A stretch of DNA of 64,000 nucleotides, taken from positions 2,418,001 through 2,482,000 of the forward strand of contig JAYKYS010000009.1 in assembly GCA_036924285.1 (NCBI GenBank), in the 5' to 3' direction. This document shows positions 46,901 to 56,076 of the stretch, piece after piece. The position numbers and the translations under genes were made by a program. Source of the DNA: Asterella californica. Taxonomy: Eukaryota > Streptophyta > Marchantiopsida > Marchantiales > Aytoniaceae. Every line of letters starts with the position of its first letter. Within the stretch, counting starts at the first letter, position 1. The notes below the pieces were generated by a model. It was not told where the DNA came from, made no database searches, and saw nothing but the letters and a program-made list of their open reading frames with translations.

Positions 46901-47271
46901 AGACCTGCTGAGTACCCGATCAGAGCAGAAGACTGCTTCTGCAACGCCTGGGAGTCTTCCAAAGACTCCAGAAGACGAAGGATGGATGAGCGCTCCTGCT
47001 GCGATGCGAGGAAGCGCAAAGAAGAGAGCCGCTCCTGCCATGAGGAGTCTTCCACCCCGGTGTCGTGTTGTGAGACGTCCCACATGTGAATTCAGTGTAG
47101 AACGGGTGTTGTGTTTTCTTTGTGTTCGGTGAACCTTTTGTGTAGTTTGCATGAGAGGGTATTAGATGTCACGTTCACAGAGATCTGGATGTGAGATCGC
47201 ACGATAACAAGATGTGCCGACTCAATGATCCGTGAACGTTCGCGTGAATGGCTCTTGTTGTCAAACATAGG

Positions 47272-47279
47272 TATAAGAT
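47272..47279 (+). promoter_or_regulatory. Candidate LTR TATA box
   Basis: A TATAAGAT string about 211 bases into the LTR and about 100 bases before the first small ORF. The identical copy in the 3' LTR is at 55541-55548. A start site around 47300 would place the small ORFs at the very 5' end of the element transcript. Motif-based only. Confidence 0.35.
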
Positions 47280-47378
47280 AGTGGGTTGGGGGTTTGTGAG
47301 ATATTCTTCTTTGGGGGTAGTTTTCATGAGTGTGTCTTAGTGTCTTACGTGATAAGAAGGAGCGGAAGAGTTGTATTC

Positions 47379-47594
47379 ATGGATGGAGGACTGAATCGAG
47401 TTCCAAATCTGCCATTTCCGAACCCGTTTCATATCAAGCTTCACTTGATCCACCGCGATCACTTTCGACAGTGGTTCGTCGCCTACTTTGGAGAAGAGTT
47501 CATGGGGAGGATGATGGACTCGCCTACTCCGGTGATCTTACCAATCGTCACGTATGGAGAGGGCTGGGACTTGATAGTGTACATCTTACTTTGA
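47379..47594 (+). CDS. LTR small ORF A (71 aa)
   Basis: ATG at 47379 gives MDGGLNRVPNLPFPNPFHIK, then WFVAYFGEEFMGRMMDSPTP and a hydrophobic C-terminal tail (WDLIVYILL). It parallels ORF B, which starts nine bases after its stop: both begin MD..LN..PN(L/I)PF, contain a W...FGEE core and M(D/A)SP, and end in a hydrophobic strand. This internal similarity, kept despite sequence divergence, suggests selection on protein. No family is recognised. Identical copy in the 3' LTR. Confidence 0.45.
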   Translation: MDGGLNRVPNLPFPNPFHIKLHLIHRDHFRQWFVAYFGEEFMGRMMDSPTPVILPIVTYGEGWDLIVYILL

Positions 47595-47603
47595 CGAGGG
47601 CCA

Positions 47604-47807
47604 ATGGACCTGAATTATCCAGCCAACATCCCTTTCAACGTCTGGGTGGATGTTCGATGTCACTGTCGGCGGAAGATCAATCATCGTGCGTGGATCGCAA
47701 GGAACTTTGGGGAGGAGTACTGTAATCAAGTGATGGCTTCTCCATTTCCTTTTGTAGTACCTTTCATCGTAAATCGGTTCCAGGTCGTCATCTTGACCTT
47801 GTACTGA
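47604..47807 (+). CDS. LTR small ORF B (67 aa), paralogue of ORF A
   Basis: ATG at 47604 gives MDLNYPANIPFNVWVDVRCH, then INHRAWIARNFGEEYCNQVM, SPFPFVVPFIV and FQVVILTLY. Aligned with ORF A, the FGEE(F/Y) core, the (M)xSPxP turn and the hydrophobic end match at the same spacing. It adds a Cys-His pair (RCHCRR). The two ORFs probably arose by tandem duplication. Role unknown: a small regulatory or RNA-binding protein is possible but not shown. Confidence 0.45.
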   Translation: MDLNYPANIPFNVWVDVRCHCRRKINHRAWIARNFGEEYCNQVMASPFPFVVPFIVNRFQVVILTLY

Positions 47808-49320
47808 ATCTTAAGTATTGAGTACGATCTCTATAGTTCGACGAATGTAATTAACCTAAGGTTGGGGCCGATGCCTTGAGGGCATGAGAGGATAGTAAGG
47901 TTATAGTTGTTCTAGGGTACCAAGTAGAGGACAAAAGAGGTTTTCAGATCTGTTTTCTTATTGGTCCATTTTCGACCAATCAACGCCATTCCAGATCTGC
48001 AGACGGCTTTAGGGTTTTGGAGGTCTTCCCGAAGGTCATTTGAGGAGTGAATGGTCTTGTTGGAAAGCTCTCGAGACGGGCTACACTCTAGAGACAAAGA
48101 TCAGGCGATTTGGAATTCTGAGGAGAGAGTGATGGACGTTGAAAGTCAGGGGGGTCAAATCGGTACCCCGAGCTACGTTTTGGAGTGATCCGGGAGTTTG
48201 AGAGGTGATCTTTAGGAGCTGTCAAGGGGATCGAGTAGTTCACTCCGTGCTGGTTGTATTGATGTAAAACAATCCTACATTTGGGTTGGATTTGCTCCTG
48301 AAATGATCAATTGAAGTTGGCTGTTACAGTTGAGAGGTATGAGAAAACCCGCTTTCTTTGGATTCAAAGCTTGAGTTGCTCCGTGCACATGGGATTGGAT
48401 CTCTGAGTGAAACTTTCCAGGATGAGAGTGTGCCCTATCAGCTAGTCACATGTGAAATTTCAGTTCAATTGGGTAAGAGAATGTGTGGAGATCTAGGATT
48501 TTGGCCATCGAGATCTGTAAAGCTCAGAAGTTAGCACAGGCGGGTGGCTTGATTCATCGCGGACAGTTGGGGGTCAGATCTGAGACTGAAATTTCATACA
48601 GTAGATGTCCTGTGGAATTTGAGCCTGATTGGATAATCGAGGTGAAGGCACGAGAGTGTCAAAGTTCAGTTTGCAGCGAGGCGAGAAAGACGTAGAGAGA
48701 TTTTGCTGAAATCTCTTGGTTGGAGTTGAACAAAAACGACTTGAAGATGGGAGGTGTGCTTCTTGGAGGTGTCGTGTGGATGACAAGGAGGCTATATTGT
48801 GAGATTGGCACGGCGATCACGCTCAGTGGAGGTGTCACGTCTTGCTGAAGCTGAGGTACCGTTATCCTCGGTATCACGTCCCGAGTTTCTAGCTGTTTTG
48901 CTGCCGATATGTCTTGTATCGTTGGGAAGCTTGTGTAGTAGGCGGTCCTTGCTGTGGACATCTTCCTGAGCAAACTCGTATCAGCAGAAGGTCAGAGGCT
49001 ACAATTAGGTAGTTTGTCGAGAAGAAGTAGTGAAGTGGATGTGGATGAGAGATTGTATGAAGAGTGCTTGGGATCTAAAGCAGACACGTACCGTGTATGA
49101 GCTTTGCCTTTATCTAGAGTGGAATCGAGCTCCGAGTCATTTGTGTGATGCACATGTGCTACACTTGGGTCAAGTTAGCTCGCTAGTAACCTACAAAAAC
49201 ACTGATAGATTAGATATTGAGAGCATACGTTTTCATCGGTTAGGTCGTAGATCCAGTTGTATCTCTCTACAGCCAGATACCCCGTGTATTCCCAGACCAT
49301 AGTTCACGCCCTACGACAGT

Positions 49321-49336
49321 TGGTGAACTCGACGTG
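49321..49336 (+). promoter_or_regulatory. Candidate tRNA primer-binding site of element 2
   Basis: TGGTGAACTCGACGTG starts two bases after the 5' LTR and begins with the TGG that pairs with a tRNA CCA end. It is not the common initiator-Met site (TGGTATCAGAGC), and I cannot name the tRNA. Confidence 0.45.
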
Positions 49337-49372
49337 AAACGTCTGGGGTTGAGAGATACGTTTTTTCCAATC

Positions 49373-51772
49373 ATGGACGCTGAGAGCCTATCTCAATTCA
49401 TAGATGAGGCTTCTACGTCTGGAGAGGTCCCGAGGGTGAACCCACTGAAAAGATCTGACATGCGATTGCTTGAGGCATTCGCATTGATCATGCAACAACA
49501 ACAAGCCGCTGAACGAAAAGAGGCAATGGCTACTAGAGCTTTGCAGTCTGTTGTGGGTTTGTTGGATCAGTTTGATGGAAAGAACATCTCCAAGTACCTT
49601 AAGTACTATTCTAGGGAGATGGAGTTGAGTAAAGTGCCGGAGAGAGAGATGGTGAACACATTTGAGCTTGCTGTCGTACCAGAGATACGAGAGCATGTGA
49701 AGGAGATCATTCACTCTCATGGCGCTACATGGGAAGAGTTTACTTTTCAATTAAAAGAAGAATATTCTCTAGAAGATGCAGATCGAGTGACTAAGAAATC
49801 ATTCATGGAGTGGGTAAACAAACCCAATAAAGGGCTTGTTGCTACAGAGCTATTTAGGGAGTTCGAGAAACAGTTCCTTCAGTTGTCTCGGATGGAGAAG
49901 CTCACATTGGAGAACGACAAAGTGGAGCTGTTTCTGCAAGCAGCTAACAATGAGCTACAGAGGGAGTTGGAACTACTTCTGGAAGACAGGATGGAAGATA
50001 CTGGGCTCACGGCTGATTGGAGGAAGGTTTCTGAAGCAGTGGGTGTACTTGCGAAGCGGGAGTATCGGAGAGGAAAGGTGGTGGTAAGGCAAGAAGTGAG
50101 ACCACCGCCAATCGTACTACCCCGTAGGCAACCAACAATGCCTAATGTACAAGCACCTACGGTACAAGTACCTCCTATTTCATTTCCTGCTGTTCCTGTC
50201 CATATGGTTGCACCTCAAAAAGATGCAATAGAGGAATTGGTAAAAGGGATGAGAGACTTGCAGATTAAGCTAGCAAGGCTAGAGGAGAAAGGAGGAGTAC
50301 TTGAGGGCAAAACCGCGCCAAAGCAAGGGTATGTGCAGAGATGTATGTGGTGCGATAGCACTGAACATCACCGGAAGGAGTGCGGAGACTTCGCTGACAT
50401 CCTACGGCAAGGAGTGATCTACTGGAAGGAGGGGAAGGTTGCCTTGAAGGAGACAGGTGAGATCCTCAAAACTAACTTTGGAAGAGGAGGGATGAGACAA
50501 GTTTTAGAGGATTATCTTTCACAACATGCTGAGGTATCAGTAAAAGCCGCTACCTATGGGGTTGAGATAGTGAAAGATAGAGATAGTACTTCTGAAGAGG
50601 AAGTAAAGGCGAGTGAAATATGGAGTCATGCTGTGACCACAATGGAGAAAGGAAAAGCAACAAGGGGTGAGTTACTCAAGGTGGCCACGACAATCAGAGG
50701 TGCTACTGGATGGAGTGATCCAGTAGATACAATGTCTGTACACGCCTACTTGGCAAAGAGTCAACATGAGGCTCTCATGGAGGAGAAGCGTAGGAGGGAT
50801 GATGTTGGTCCTAGTGAGGAGAGAAGTACTCCTAAGAGGCAGTTACGAGGTGAGAAACCTCGGCTAGATACAACGCCGGTGCGAGAAGAGACTATGGAGG
50901 AAGTTCCACCATCTACTACAGAGAGGTTAGAAAGGAGTAAGAAAGGTAAGCCTGCTACCTACAAGCTGCAGTCAGATATTGAAGCTGCTACAGATTTGAA
51001 GGGGGTGTTAGAAGAGAGAGTGCTCAACGCAAAGATTGAGTTTACTTTACGAGAGATCCTTGGAATAGCAAAGAAAGAGTTCCATGATGTCATTATTGAC
51101 ACCATCAAGAGGAAGAGGCAGTTGACAGGAGAGACTGCTATGACAAATGCTCTAGATACGAGAATAACGAAGGAGGAGGAGCAAGAGTTAGCTAAATATT
51201 GCACCAGTCATAAGGTTCGATTTGCTGTCGATGAAGATGAGGGAGATGATAGGGTTCCCAGTTATTATACTATGGGACATTGGGCTAGAGGTACTACGGA
51301 GACCTTGGTGAAGATAGGAGATTTGGTAGATCCGGTGGTTGCTCTCATTGACCATGGATCTGAGATTAACATCGTATCCAAAGATGTCTATAAGCGAGGG
51401 AAGTGGCCCATTGATACAGAGCATGGTTGGATGATCCGGGCAGCGAACAACACACGGGGAGAACTCTACGGTGCTTGTCCGGATGTAAGGGTGAAGATTG
51501 GGGATGTAGTCATAGAGCAAAACTTTTTTGTTCAAGACACTACTTCGTATCCGGTAATTCTTGGACAGCCATACATTACGGCTGTAAGGATGGAGACCAA
51601 GGTGCTGGATGATGGGTCTGCATATGCTAGGATCAGAAATCAAGACGGTAAGAGAGCAGTGCAGTTTCTAACTGTACCCCCTAACCATGAGCGCAATCGG
51701 GAGAACTTGCGGAGTGGTTCTCTTCCTAAAGTCACTGAAGAGTTTAAGGATTTTCGCATAGGGTCACCATAG
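49373..51772 (+). CDS. Element 2 Gag-protease polyprotein
   Basis: 799 aa from ATG 49373, the first in-frame Met after the primer site; the frame is open further upstream. It contains a capsid-like helical region (ISKYLKYYSREMELSKVPE, FTFQLKEEYSLEDADR, FREFEKQFLQLSRMEKL). One zinc knuckle CX2CX4HX4C (RCMWCDSTEHHRKEC) lies near residue 324, followed by a charged linker. Near residue 660 is a retropepsin-type aspartic protease, LIDHGSEINIVSKDVY, followed by VILGQPYI. The active-site triplet is Asp-His-Gly instead of Asp-Thr/Ser-Gly. Gag forms the particle and the protease matures it. Pol lies in the -1 frame directly after the TAG at 51770-51772. Confidence 0.9.
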   Translation: MDAESLSQFIDEASTSGEVPRVNPLKRSDMRLLEAFALIMQQQQAAERKEAMATRALQSVVGLLDQFDGKNISKYLKYYSREMELSKVPEREMVNTFELAVVPEIREHVKEIIHSHGATWEEFTFQLKEEYSLEDADRVTKKSFMEWVNKPNKGLVATELFREFEKQFLQLSRMEKLTLENDKVELFLQAANNELQRELELLLEDRMEDTGLTADWRKVSEAVGVLAKREYRRGKVVVRQEVRPPPIVLPRRQPTMPNVQAPTVQVPPISFPAVPVHMVAPQKDAIEELVKGMRDLQIKLARLEEKGGVLEGKTAPKQGYVQRCMWCDSTEHHRKECGDFADILRQGVIYWKEGKVALKETGEILKTNFGRGGMRQVLEDYLSQHAEVSVKAATYGVEIVKDRDSTSEEEVKASEIWSHAVTTMEKGKATRGELLKVATTIRGATGWSDPVDTMSVHAYLAKSQHEALMEEKRRRDDVGPSEERSTPKRQLRGEKPRLDTTPVREETMEEVPPSTTERLERSKKGKPATYKLQSDIEAATDLKGVLEERVLNAKIEFTLREILGIAKKEFHDVIIDTIKRKRQLTGETAMTNALDTRITKEEEQELAKYCTSHKVRFAVDEDEGDDRVPSYYTMGHWARGTTETLVKIGDLVDPVVALIDHGSEINIVSKDVYKRGKWPIDTEHGWMIRAANNTRGELYGACPDVRVKIGDVVIEQNFFVQDTTSYPVILGQPYITAVRMETKVLDDGSAYARIRNQDGKRAVQFLTVPPNHERNRENLRSGSLPKVTEEFKDFRIGSP

Positions 51773-51774
51773 AG

Positions 51775-54700
51775 CGAGGGTATGGTGATACCGATATACA
51801 GAAGGAGGTACTCTCGCCAGCGAAGGGAAGTGCCTTTTGTACAGGAGTTGTGGGATTTTTTGAGGGTGGATTTGCTTTATATACGCAGCTTGTTGATCTA
51901 CAGAAGTGGGAGCGGAAGGCTGTGGAAAGAGTTGAGAAAGATCTAAAAAGAGTGTGTGTACTTGACAAGGAGGATAGAATAGCCGGTGTTTACATGGAGA
52001 TGGGATTAGAGGATCCTTTGGAGGAGCTTAAGAAGATTGAGAAAAAGAGTGAAGATCAACTGGTGGAAATTAATTCTAGAGAGCTCTACTCGATCATAGA
52101 GTCATTCCAGAAACCAGAAGTCAGGGTTGAAACCAAGTACAAAACGGTGGATAGAAAGGTTAAGCCTGTAGCTCAACCTTTACCCGATGACTCCAACAAC
52201 CAAGTTCAGCAAGCTTCGAAGGAGAAGAGCTTAAGGGATCCTCACCAAGTGGGTCACAAGTTTACTGCAGCTACGCTCAAGGAGTTGAAGGTAGGATCCG
52301 CAGATTTTCTCTTTCCTATTGAAGAGCGAGAGTTCAAAGAGATGTTGAGTAAGCATGGGAAGGCTTTTTCTTTTGAAGCTTCGGAGATAGGATGCGTGGA
52401 TCCGAGCGTAGTAGCTCCAATGATTATCTTTACAGTGCCGCATGCACCTTGGGACTTGAGGCCAATCCCTGTACCTAGGGCTCATCTACCTAAGCTTATG
52501 GAGCTTCTAAAGGAGAAAATGCAGATGAAGATTCTCGAACCTTCATTTGCACCGTATTCCAGTCGTTGGTTTACAGTTCCGAAAAAGAGTGGAGCGTTAC
52601 GCTTCATTCAAGATATGCAGCCAGTAAACCAAGTGACTATCAGGAATACAGGGATAGGACCGATTGTAGGAGAGTTTGCTGAAGCATTTGCTGGAAGAGC
52701 GATCTATTCTGTGGGAGATCTCTACTCCGGATACGATCAATTTCAACTTGCCCAAAGAAGTAGGGATGTCACCACTATGAGGACTCCGTTGGGACTGGTA
52801 AGGATGTGCACATTACCACAAGGGGCTACTAACTCAGTGGCGCACATGATGAATGGGATGAATAAAGTCTTACGAGATTTTATTCCGGAGAAGACAATGC
52901 CGTTCTTGGATGACATTCCAATCAAGGGTTGTCCAGAGGAGGAGAAGGATGAAGCGACAGATCAGAGGGGGTGCCGTAAGTTTGTTGTTGATCACATTGT
53001 AGATGTTGACAAGATATTGTCACGTCTTGAGGAAGTCCACTTGACGTTATCAGGAGCTAAGTCCTCGTTTGGAGTGCGAGAGGTTGTGATTTTGGGACAT
53101 TTGTGTGGATGGTTTGGTCGTAGGCCTGATCCAAGTAAGGTAGATGCCATCCAACGGATGAAGGATACATGTAGTTCGCAAACTGAAGTACGGAGGTTCT
53201 TAGGGGCTTGTGTATTCTATCATGTTTGGATTCCTCACTTTGCACATGTTGCTGATCCTTTATACGGCTTGCTTCGGAAAGGCAAGAAGTTTAAGTGGGA
53301 CGAGAAGCACTCAGAGGCAGTTCGAAGGCTAAAAGAACTGTTGTCTTCCCCGCTTGTCCTTCGTAGAGTCAGCTATGAAGGGGGTAAACCTGTAGTTCTG
53401 ACTGTTGATAGTAGTCCTATAGCAATTGGATGGGCTGTGGGGCAAGATGATGAAGAAGGGAACAGGTTTGCTGTGCGGTTCGGCGCGAAGGTGCTGAGTG
53501 AGCGGCAAAGGAAGTACCCACAGGTGAAGCGAGAACTATGGGGGGTGGTTACAGCTATGAAGGCTGAGAAAGATTACCTGATTGGAGCATCGGTGGTTGT
53601 GGAGACTGATTGTTTGCCATTGTTGGGAATGATTACGAATTGTAACACTCCTGATATTGCTATGCTAAGGTGGATAGCGTACATCAAATCATTGAATCCT
53701 GAATTCAAGCACATAGCCGGTAAGGATAATCCAGTAGCAGACATGTTGTCTCGAGCAAGGTATGAAGGAGAGGAAGATATGATCGAGGACACAGAGGATG
53801 TTGGCACTACCGTCTTTTCTAGAGCGCAAAAGGGAGAAGCAGTATATCCAAAACCATTCGAAGAGGAGTTGTACGAGGATGAATGGATAGATATTGGGCG
53901 TTATCTTAGCACGTTGCTGAAGCACCATGAGTGGAGTGATATACATTTCAAACAGGTCAGGAAGAAGGCATACAACTATCTATTACAAGGTGGTTATCTG
54001 TGGAAGCGATCTAAGCGAGATGTTGATCCACCACAGAGAGTTGTGTGTAAGAAAGAGATGCAGACGCAACTTATTCGAGAGTTTCATGACAGTTTATGGG
54101 CTGGACATCGAGGTATTTACGCAACCTTCACAAAGCTCAAGGAGAGGTACTGGTGGCGTAACATGTATAGAGATGTTGTGGGGTTCGTAGAATCGTGTCA
54201 GACTTGTCAGATGTACTCAGAGATCAGACATCGAGACGGTTTGCATCCTACGTATCCGCTTGCAATTCATTATAAATGGGTGGTAGATCTGGTTATCATG
54301 CCAGTAGGGATATGGCAAATGCGATATTTGGCTCTTGCACGAGAGGATCTGTCCAACCAAGTAGAAGGACGGGCTTTGCGTACAAAGTCCACTGAAGGAG
54401 TTTGCAGATTCTTGTTGGAGGACGTGATCTGTAGGTACGGGTGTGTTGGAAAGATTACAGCAGATCGTGGAGAGCTGAATACTCTCGAAGCTAAGCAGTT
54501 CTTTGAGAGATGCGGGGTGAAACTAGCTCTTACCACGGCCTACAATCCAGAAGGAAATGCTAAGAGTGAGCGAGGTCATCCTCCTATTGTTAAAGCCATT
54601 GTGAAAGCTTGTAGAGGAAGGGTGAAGGAGTGGCCAAGGTTCTTACCTTTTGCTTTATGGGCTGATCGCTGCACACATAGTTCAGTGACTGGGTACATGC

Positions 54701-55263
54701 CAGCAGAGCTAATGCAAAGGCAAAAACCTATCATGCCCATTGAGGAGCACATTCCTACTTGGAGCGTTCTACCTTGGGAGGATAATATGTCTAAGGAGGA
54801 TCTTCTTGCGCTTCGGATTCGTCAACTGGAAAGAAGACCCGAGGACATAGAGATTGCAGTTGATAGGTTGAGAAAGGCTCGGTTGAAGAATAAGGGCAGG
54901 TTTGATGAGCGTCATCGGTTGCGGCCAAAGGAGATTAAGGAAGGCGATTGGGTGTTGGTGTATGATTGTAGCTTGGACAACCAACACAGTGCTCTTAGAA
55001 AATTCTCTAAGCGGTGGTTTGGACCATATGTGGTTCTTGTTGTACATGACAATGCTACATATTCACTTCGGGAGCTTGATGGATCAAAGCTCAAAGTTCC
55101 CATTGCAGGAAAGCGTGTGAAACTCTTCAAGAAGCGAGATGAAGAGATAAGCGTGGAAGAAGTCGGAGCGGAGTTTGATCTCTTGGACGACGACGAGGAT
55201 GATTTGGTTCTTGAGGATGCTGATAACGATGACATCATTCAAGACGACGAAGACGTCGTGTGA
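51775..55263 (+). CDS. Element 2 Pol: RT, RNase H, integrase
   Basis: 1162 codons, open with no obvious start Met; the frame overlaps the end of gag in -1, so frameshifting is likely, though I see no classic slippery heptamer. From 51850: RT has IPVPRAHLPKLMELL, FIQDMQPVNQVT, DLYSGYDQFQLA, LPQGATNSVAH and catalytic FLDDIPIKG (~352). RNase H has TVDSSP (Asp ~520). Integrase has its H2C2 finger (FHDSLWAGH ... CQTCQ, from ~746) and core Asp in VVDLVIMP, Asp in TADRGEL (~872) and Glu in KSERGH, with 34 residues between the last two. A GPY-like motif (RWFGPYVVL) and a very acidic tail (DLLDDDEDDLVLEDADNDD) follow; there is no chromodomain. The RT motifs look closer to fungal-type Ty3 elements than to those of element 1; that is inference. 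Confidence 0.9.
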   Translation, partial: RGYGDTDIQKEVLSPAKGSAFCTGVVGFFEGGFALYTQLVDLQKWERKAVERVEKDLKRVCVLDKEDRIAGVYMEMGLEDPLEELKKIEKKSEDQLVEINSRELYSIIESFQKPEVRVETKYKTVDRKVKPVAQPLPDDSNNQVQQASKEKSLRDPHQVGHKFTAATLKELKVGSADFLFPIEEREFKEMLSKHGKAFSFEASEIGCVDPSVVAPMIIFTVPHAPWDLRPIPVPRAHLPKLMELLKEKMQMKILEPSFAPYSSRWFTVPKKSGALRFIQDMQPVNQVTIRNTGIGPIVGEFAEAFAGRAIYSVGDLYSGYDQFQLAQRSRDVTTMRTPLGLVRMCTLPQGATNSVAHMMNGMNKVLRDFIPEKTMPFLDDIPIKGCPEEEKDEATDQRGCRKFVVDHIVDVDKILSRLEEVHLTLSGAKSSFGVREVVILGHLCGWFGRRPDPSKVDAIQRMKDTCSSQTEVRRFLGACVFYHVWIPHFAHVADPLYGLLRKGKKFKWDEKHSEAVRRLKELLSSPLVLRRVSYEGGKPVVLTVDSSPIAIGWAVGQDDEEGNRFAVRFGAKVLSERQRKYPQVKRELWGVVTAMKAEKDYLIGASVVVETDCLPLLGMITNCNTPDIAMLRWIAYIKSLNPEFKHIAGKDNPVADMLSRARYEGEEDMIEDTEDVGTTVFSRAQKGEAVYPKPFEEELYEDEWIDIGRYLSTLLKHHEWSDIHFKQVRKKAYNYLLQGGYLWKRSKRDVDPPQRVVCKKEMQTQLIREFHDSLWAGHRGIYATFTKLKERYWWRNMYRDVVGFVESCQTCQMYSEIRHRDGLHPTYPLAIHYKWVVDLVIMPVGIWQMRYLALAREDLSNQVEGRALRTKSTEGVCRFLLEDVICRYGCVGKITADRGELNTLEAKQFFERCGVKLALTTAYNPEGNAKSERGHPPIVKAIVKACRGRVKEWPRFLPFALWADRCTHSSVTGYMPAELMQRQKPIMPIEEHIPTWSVLPWEDNMSKEDLLALRIRQLERRPEDIEIAVDRLRKARLKNKGRFDERHRLRPKEIKEGDWVLVYDCSLDNQHSALRKFSKRWFGPYVVLVVHDNATYSLRELDGSKLKVPIAGKRVKLFKKRDEEISVEEVGAEFDLLDDDEDDLVLEDADNDDIIQDDEDVV

Positions 55264-55314
55264 TGCCGTCCACAACTTGTAAGTGTTTGTGGCGCATGCC
55301 GGAGGATGCGCAGG

Positions 55315-55329
55315 TTTAGAGGGGGTGGA
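55315..55329 (+). other. Polypurine tract of element 2
   Basis: GTTTAGAGGGGGTGGA-type purine-rich run ending immediately before the 3' LTR at 55330, the expected plus-strand primer site. Confidence 0.7.
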
Positions 55330-55647
55330 TGTCGTGTTGTGAGACGTCCCACATGTGAATTCAGTGTAGAACGGGTGTTGTGTTTTCTTTGTGTTCGGTG
55401 AACCTTTTGTGTAGTTTGCATGAGAGGGTATTAGATGTCACGTTCACAGAGATCTGGATGTGAGATCGCACGATAACAAGATGTGCCGACTCAATGATCC
55501 GTGAACGTTCGCGTGAATGGCTCTTGTTGTCAAACATAGGTATAAGATAGTGGGTTGGGGGTTTGTGAGATATTCTTCTTTGGGGGTAGTTTTCATGAGT
55601 GTGTCTTAGTGTCTTACGTGATAAGAAGGAGCGGAAGAGTTGTATTC

Positions 55648-55863
55648 ATGGATGGAGGACTGAATCGAGTTCCAAATCTGCCATTTCCGAACCCGTTTCA
55701 TATCAAGCTTCACTTGATCCACCGCGATCACTTTCGACAGTGGTTCGTCGCCTACTTTGGAGAAGAGTTCATGGGGAGGATGATGGACTCGCCTACTCCG
55801 GTGATCTTACCAATCGTCACGTATGGAGAGGGCTGGGACTTGATAGTGTACATCTTACTTTGA
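55648..55863 (+). CDS. LTR small ORF A, 3' LTR copy
   Basis: Identical in protein to 47379-47594. If the 3' LTR promoter fires it would be read towards the element 1 LTR ORF and downstream DNA. Confidence 0.4.
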   Translation: MDGGLNRVPNLPFPNPFHIKLHLIHRDHFRQWFVAYFGEEFMGRMMDSPTPVILPIVTYGEGWDLIVYILL

Positions 55864-55872
55864 CGAGGGCCA

Positions 55873-56076
55873 ATGGACCTGAATTATCCAGCCAACATCC
55901 CTTTCAACGTCTGGGTGGATGTTCGATGTCACTGTCGGCGGAAGATCAATCATCGTGCGTGGATCGCAAGGAACTTTGGGGAGGAGTACTGTAATCAAGT
56001 GATGGCTTCTCCATTTCCTTTTGTAGTACCTTTCATCGTAAATCGGTTCCAGGTCGTCATCTTGACCTTGTACTGA
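55873..56076 (+). CDS. LTR small ORF B, 3' LTR copy
   Basis: Identical in protein to 47604-47807, nine bases after ORF A. Confidence 0.4.
   Translation: MDLNYPANIPFNVWVDVRCHCRRKINHRAWIARNFGEEYCNQVMASPFPFVVPFIVNRFQVVILTLY

Larger units (their letters stand above)
47061..49318 (+). repeat. Element 2 5' LTR
   Basis: 2258 bp, begins TGTCGTGTTG and ends CCTACGACA. It contains a TATA-like box (47272-47279), two small related ORFs (47379-47807), and downstream no further convincing frame. Confidence 0.95.

Noticed and set aside
48483..49302. Further small frames in the element 2 LTR (both strands)
   Set aside because: No internal similarity, no protein-like pattern and mutual overlap, unlike the paired ORFs at 47379-47807.
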